Shown here: one piece after another, positions 4,475 to 5,086 of the stretch
How positions within the stretch are numbered: the first letter of the stretch is position 1
How the letters are laid out: each line of letters begins with the position of its first letter
Source of the DNA: AC-52 sp044870295
Lineage (GTDB): Bacteria > Actinomycetota > UBA4738
Direction of reading: 5' to 3'
Length of the DNA: 5,086 nucleotides
Assembly: GCA_044870295.1 (NCBI GenBank)
Contig: JBIOYQ010000162.1
Location: 1 to 5,086 of the forward strand
Translations under genes and position numbers: made by a program
The notes under the pieces: generated by a model
Database searches by the model: none
The model's input: only the letters and a program-made list of their open reading frames with translations
Told to the model about the DNA's origin: nothing

Positions 4475-5086
4475 TCACCGTCCGCGAGCGCCGCGCGGGG
4501 CGGGCTCGGGGGGCTGGCGACGGTACAGCCCCAGCGTTCGAGCGGCCGCGTCGGCCACCATCTCGATCAGCTCGGGCGGCTCGAGGACGCGGGCCTCGCC
4601 CCCCAGCCGAAGGATGAGCTTGGCCACCCAGGCCAGGTCCTTCGCCGGCAGGGTCACCTCGAAGCGGCCGTCGGAATGCTGGACCGACCGCTCGATGTCG
4701 TAGTACTCGGCCACCCATCGGGCACTGGGCTCCAGCGACAGCCGCACGGAGATGTCGCGTGACGACCGCGTGTACAGCGGCCGGCCGGCGCCGAGGAGCC
4801 CGCGGGGCTCGAAGGTCTCACCCGTCGGACGCGCGGCGCGGATCCGGTCGATCCGGAACAGCCGCTCGTCCTCCGACAGGTGATCCCAGGCCACCACGTA
4901 CCAGTTGCCGAGCCCAGAGAACACGTGCTCGGGATCGATGCGGCGGGTGGTCTGCTGGTCGCGCGAAGCGGAGTAGTAGTCGATCTCCAGGCGGTCGTGG
5001 CCGTCGACCGCCGAGCGCACGGCGGCCAGGGCTCGAGCGGCACGGCCGCCGCCCCCCACCGCAACGCGCGCCGCCAGGTTCGTGAG
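4475..5086 (-). CDS. WYL-domain transcriptional regulator, PafC-like, 3' part
   Basis: The frame is open to the right edge, so the N-terminus is missing; 203 residues are visible. Residues 19-82 of the fragment form a WYL domain: LEIDYYSASRDQQTTRRIDP, then NWYVVAWDH (61-69, the WYL core appearing as WYV) and LFRIDRI (76-82). Residues about 105-190 fit the WCX-type C-terminal extension. WYL domains sense ligands, probably nucleic-acid or nucleotide molecules. PafB and PafC together activate DNA-damage genes in mycobacteria. The wording YYSASRD and the position upstream of tatA and tatC favour a PafC-type protein, with an HTH N-terminal region and a pafB homologue expected outside the window. 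The GTG at 5059 is only an internal codon, as coding continues upstream. The gene symbol is left open because the N-terminus is not visible. Confidence 0.88.
   Translation of the reverse strand, partial: LTNLAARVAVGGGGRAARALAAVRSAVDGHDRLEIDYYSASRDQQTTRRIDPEHVFSGLGNWYVVAWDHLSEDERLFRIDRIRAARPTGETFEPRGLLGAGRPLYTRSSRDISVRLSLEPSARWVAEYYDIERSVQHSDGRFEVTLPAKDLAWVAKLILRLGGEARVLEPPELIEMVADAAARTLGLYRRQPPEPAPRGARGR

Noticed and set aside
4443..4478. 11-codon ORF (MTEGPNQLGLL) starting at a GTGA overlap with the WYL stop
   Set aside because: The GTGA start is tempting, but the peptide is tiny and unrecognised, and the same bases form the GGCC hairpin. Conservation would be needed to support it.

Overview
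The window comes from a GC-rich bacterium, most likely an uncultured, deep-branching member of the Actinomycetota. The reasons are strong G/C at third codon positions, frequent GTG starts, GTGA stop/start overlaps, and a WYL-domain regulator of PafC type upstream of tatA and tatC. That last order is the one known from the pafA-pafB-pafC-tatA-tatC region of mycobacteria and relatives. The TatC also carries the pair of cysteines in its first external loop that I recall from actinobacterial TatC proteins. No close species match can be claimed from the sequence alone.

Everything that looks real is on the minus strand, so the window reads from right to left. At the right edge is the 3' part of a WYL/PafC-like regulator (4475-5086), whose stop codon abuts a possible hairpin. 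Next come a small double-CxxC zinc-ribbon protein (4023-4391), a short single-span membrane protein with a helical tail (3794-4012 or 4051), tatA (3395-3745), tatC (2568-3350), a 260-aa membrane-anchored protein of unknown function (1770-2552), a diacylglycerol-kinase-family lipid kinase (880-1773) and an alpha/beta hydrolase (140-883). The last three are joined by two 4-base GTGA overlaps and must be read from one message. A strong hairpin directly follows the hydrolase stop codon and probably ends the operon.

Beyond it, a 42-base imperfect palindrome (62-103) containing -10-like hexamers sits just upstream of the start of another leftward gene, of which only 19 codons are visible. This looks like a separately controlled unit with a repressor-type operator.

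The core function is export of folded proteins: TatA forms the pore-like assembly and TatC recognises twin-arginine signal peptides. The surrounding genes deal with membrane or envelope biology (lipid kinase, anchored proteins) and regulation (WYL). The unknown 85-aa and 260-aa membrane proteins flank tatAC and are the least explained parts of the window. No tRNA, rRNA, CRISPR array, insertion sequence or phage gene was seen, and no gene-free stretch exceeds 300 bases.
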